Positions 63,012 to 64,000 of a stretch of DNA of 64,000 nt are shown here, in pieces. The position numbers and the translations under genes were made by a program. How positions within the stretch are numbered: the stretch's first letter is position 1; each line of letters starts with the position of its first letter. Source of the DNA: Yersinia nurmii (lineage in GTDB: Bacteria; Pseudomonadota; Gammaproteobacteria; Enterobacterales; Enterobacteriaceae); NCBI RefSeq assembly GCF_001112925.1, contig NZ_CPYD01000015.1:62001-126000 (forward strand), in the 5' to 3' direction. The notes below the pieces were generated by a model, which saw only the letters and a program-made list of their open reading frames with translations, did no database searches and was not told where the DNA came from.

Positions 63012-63450
63012 GTTTCGTCTCGTCTGGCAGTAAAAAGGATGGTTATTCCTGCGGGATTGTAGGGGATGTGACTATGAAGTCCAGTTTTGTCGTGTTTATT
63101 CCTCGTTACAACCATAGCAGTCTAGACATCTATTTATGTTGATCGTAGCATTGCCGTCCGGCCTCCTGCTGAGAGTGAAATGGGAATCTGGTGTGAATCC
63201 AGAGCTGACGCGCAGCGGTAAGGGGAAGTCACGGCGATAGTTTATTAACAGACACTGTCCATAGCGGATGGGAAGTCATCGCCCGGTATTGCTTTATCTC
63301 ATCTATTAATAGTTCGCACTTTAATAAGGATGTTGATGCAATAAATCCCAAGCCCGAAAACCTGCCGGTATTACGTCGCAATATTTGTGGCCGTCGCGTG
63401 CTACCGGCCATGGTTCTGCGGCATCCGCCAATTAAGTTTGGATGCTTTTC
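63012..63450. other. trmA-btuB intergenic region
   Basis: 439 bp. The first ~135 bp carry the trmA promoter and presumably the btuB promoter; the rest is the cobalamin riboswitch leader. No open frame of note. Confidence 0.7.
63151..63445 (+). promoter_or_regulatory. Cobalamin (adenosylcobalamin) riboswitch of btuB
   Basis: The leader closely follows the E. coli btuB riboswitch: TGGGAATCTGGTGTGAATCC near 63181, AGCTGACGCGCAGCGGTAAG just after, and the B12 box AAGCCCGAAAACCTGCCGG at 63350-63368. A final hairpin pairs GCATCC (63421-63426) with GGATGC (63440-63445), burying the GGA ribosome-binding site before ATG 63451. Cobalamin binding should therefore block translation. Confidence 0.93.
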
Positions 63451-64000
63451 ATGACAATTAAAAAATATACGCTGCTCACGGCTCTATCTGTGACGGCCTT
63501 TTCTGGATGGGCGCAAGACAGTTCCAACACCTCTTCTGACAGTAAAAACCAAATGGTGGTTACTGCAAACCGCTTCCCTCAGCCAATCTCCAGCGTATTA
63601 GCGCCAATGAATATCGTTACCCGTGAGGATATTGTGCGCTGGCAGGCGACCAGTATTAATGATGTTTTACGCCGTTTACCGGGTGTTGATATTGCACAAG
63701 ACGGTGGTATGGGGCAGCGTAGCTCGTTATTTATTCGTGGCACCGAATCCCGGCATGTACTGGTTTTGATCGACGGTGTTCGATTAAATCAGGCCGGTAT
63801 TACCGGCGCATCGGATCTCAGCCAAATTCCGATTTCGTTAGTGCAACGTATTGAATATATACGTGGGCCACGCTCTGCGGTATATGGCTCTGATGCGATT
63901 GGTGGGGTTGTTAACATTCTTACCGCGCGTGAAAATCCGGGCACAACACTGTCTGCAGGGCTGGGTTCTAACGGTTATCAAACCTACGATGGTTCAACAC
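63451..64000 (+). CDS. btuB: Vitamin B12 outer-membrane receptor BtuB, N-terminal part
   Basis: The first 183 codons; the frame is open at the window end. Signal peptide [20 protein letters not shown] ending at AQ-D, a TonB box-like NQMVVTA, then the plug domain: [63 protein letters not shown]. TonB-dependent import of cobalamin across the outer membrane. Regulated by the riboswitch directly upstream. The barrel lies outside the window. Confidence 0.97.
   Translation, partial: MTIKKYTLLTALSVTAFSGWAQDSSNTSSDSKNQMVVTANRFPQPISSVLAPMNIVTREDIVRWQATSINDVLRRLPGVDIAQDGGMGQRSSLFIRGTESRHVLVLIDGVRLNQAGITGASDLSQIPISLVQRIEYIRGPRSAVYGSDAIGGVVNILTARENPGTTLSAGLGSNGYQTYDGST

Overview
The window reads as one stretch of an enterobacterial chromosome, most likely Yersinia or a close relative. 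Nearly every gene is a full-length, highly similar orthologue of an Escherichia coli housekeeping gene. The species-level clues are the complete has hemophore cluster with a Y. pestis-type HasA, emrD lying between fpr and glpX, and a 404-residue ArgG inside an argCBGH operon. I see no tRNA, rRNA, CRISPR array, insertion sequence or prophage.

Layout. 1-8.5 kb: end of tdh, then the gpmI-envC-yibQ operon (minus), facing away from yibN-grxC-secB-gpsA-cysE (plus), then trmL. 8.6-11.5 kb: the Cpx envelope-stress locus, cpxRA divergent from cpxP, with a perfect CpxR box between them and a CpxQ-like small RNA in the cpxP 3' end. 11.5-19.3 kb: fieF, pfkA, sbp, tpiA, yiiQ, yiiR, fpr, emrD. 19.3-23 kb: glycerol operon glpF-glpK-glpX with an internal terminator. 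23.4-32.3 kb: zapB, rraA, menA, hslVU (with a recognisable sigma-32 promoter), ftsN, cytR, priA, rpmE. 32.5-38 kb: methionine genes metJ, metBL and metF, with met-box arrays. 38.1-47.2 kb: ppc and the divergent argE / argCBGH arginine genes.

47.2-58.2 kb is the accessory part. In E. coli argH is followed directly by oxyR. Here about 11 kb lies between them: the Fur-boxed hasR-hasA-hasD-hasE-hasB hemophore system, a hicAB toxin-antitoxin remnant whose toxin gene is broken by a frameshift and a nonsense codon while the antitoxin is intact, and a peroxiredoxin-glutaredoxin fusion gene followed by a dihydrolipoamide-dehydrogenase-like flavoprotein gene, divergent from oxyR. 58.3-64 kb returns to the E. 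coli order: oxyR, sthA, fabR, yijD, trmA, and btuB with its cobalamin riboswitch, cut by the window end.

How the parts work together. HasA would be exported by HasD/HasE plus an outer-membrane TolC encoded elsewhere, capture haem, and deliver it to HasR powered by HasB. The cluster has no sigma/anti-sigma pair and HasR has no signalling domain, so Fur looks like the main control. The OxyR neighbourhood couples a peroxide sensor with a peroxidase and a candidate reductase. Nothing here is a clearly undescribed system. The points most worth checking are the hicA pseudogene, the hasA-hasD attenuator, the redox pair next to oxyR, and an unassigned plus-strand terminator between ppc and argE.
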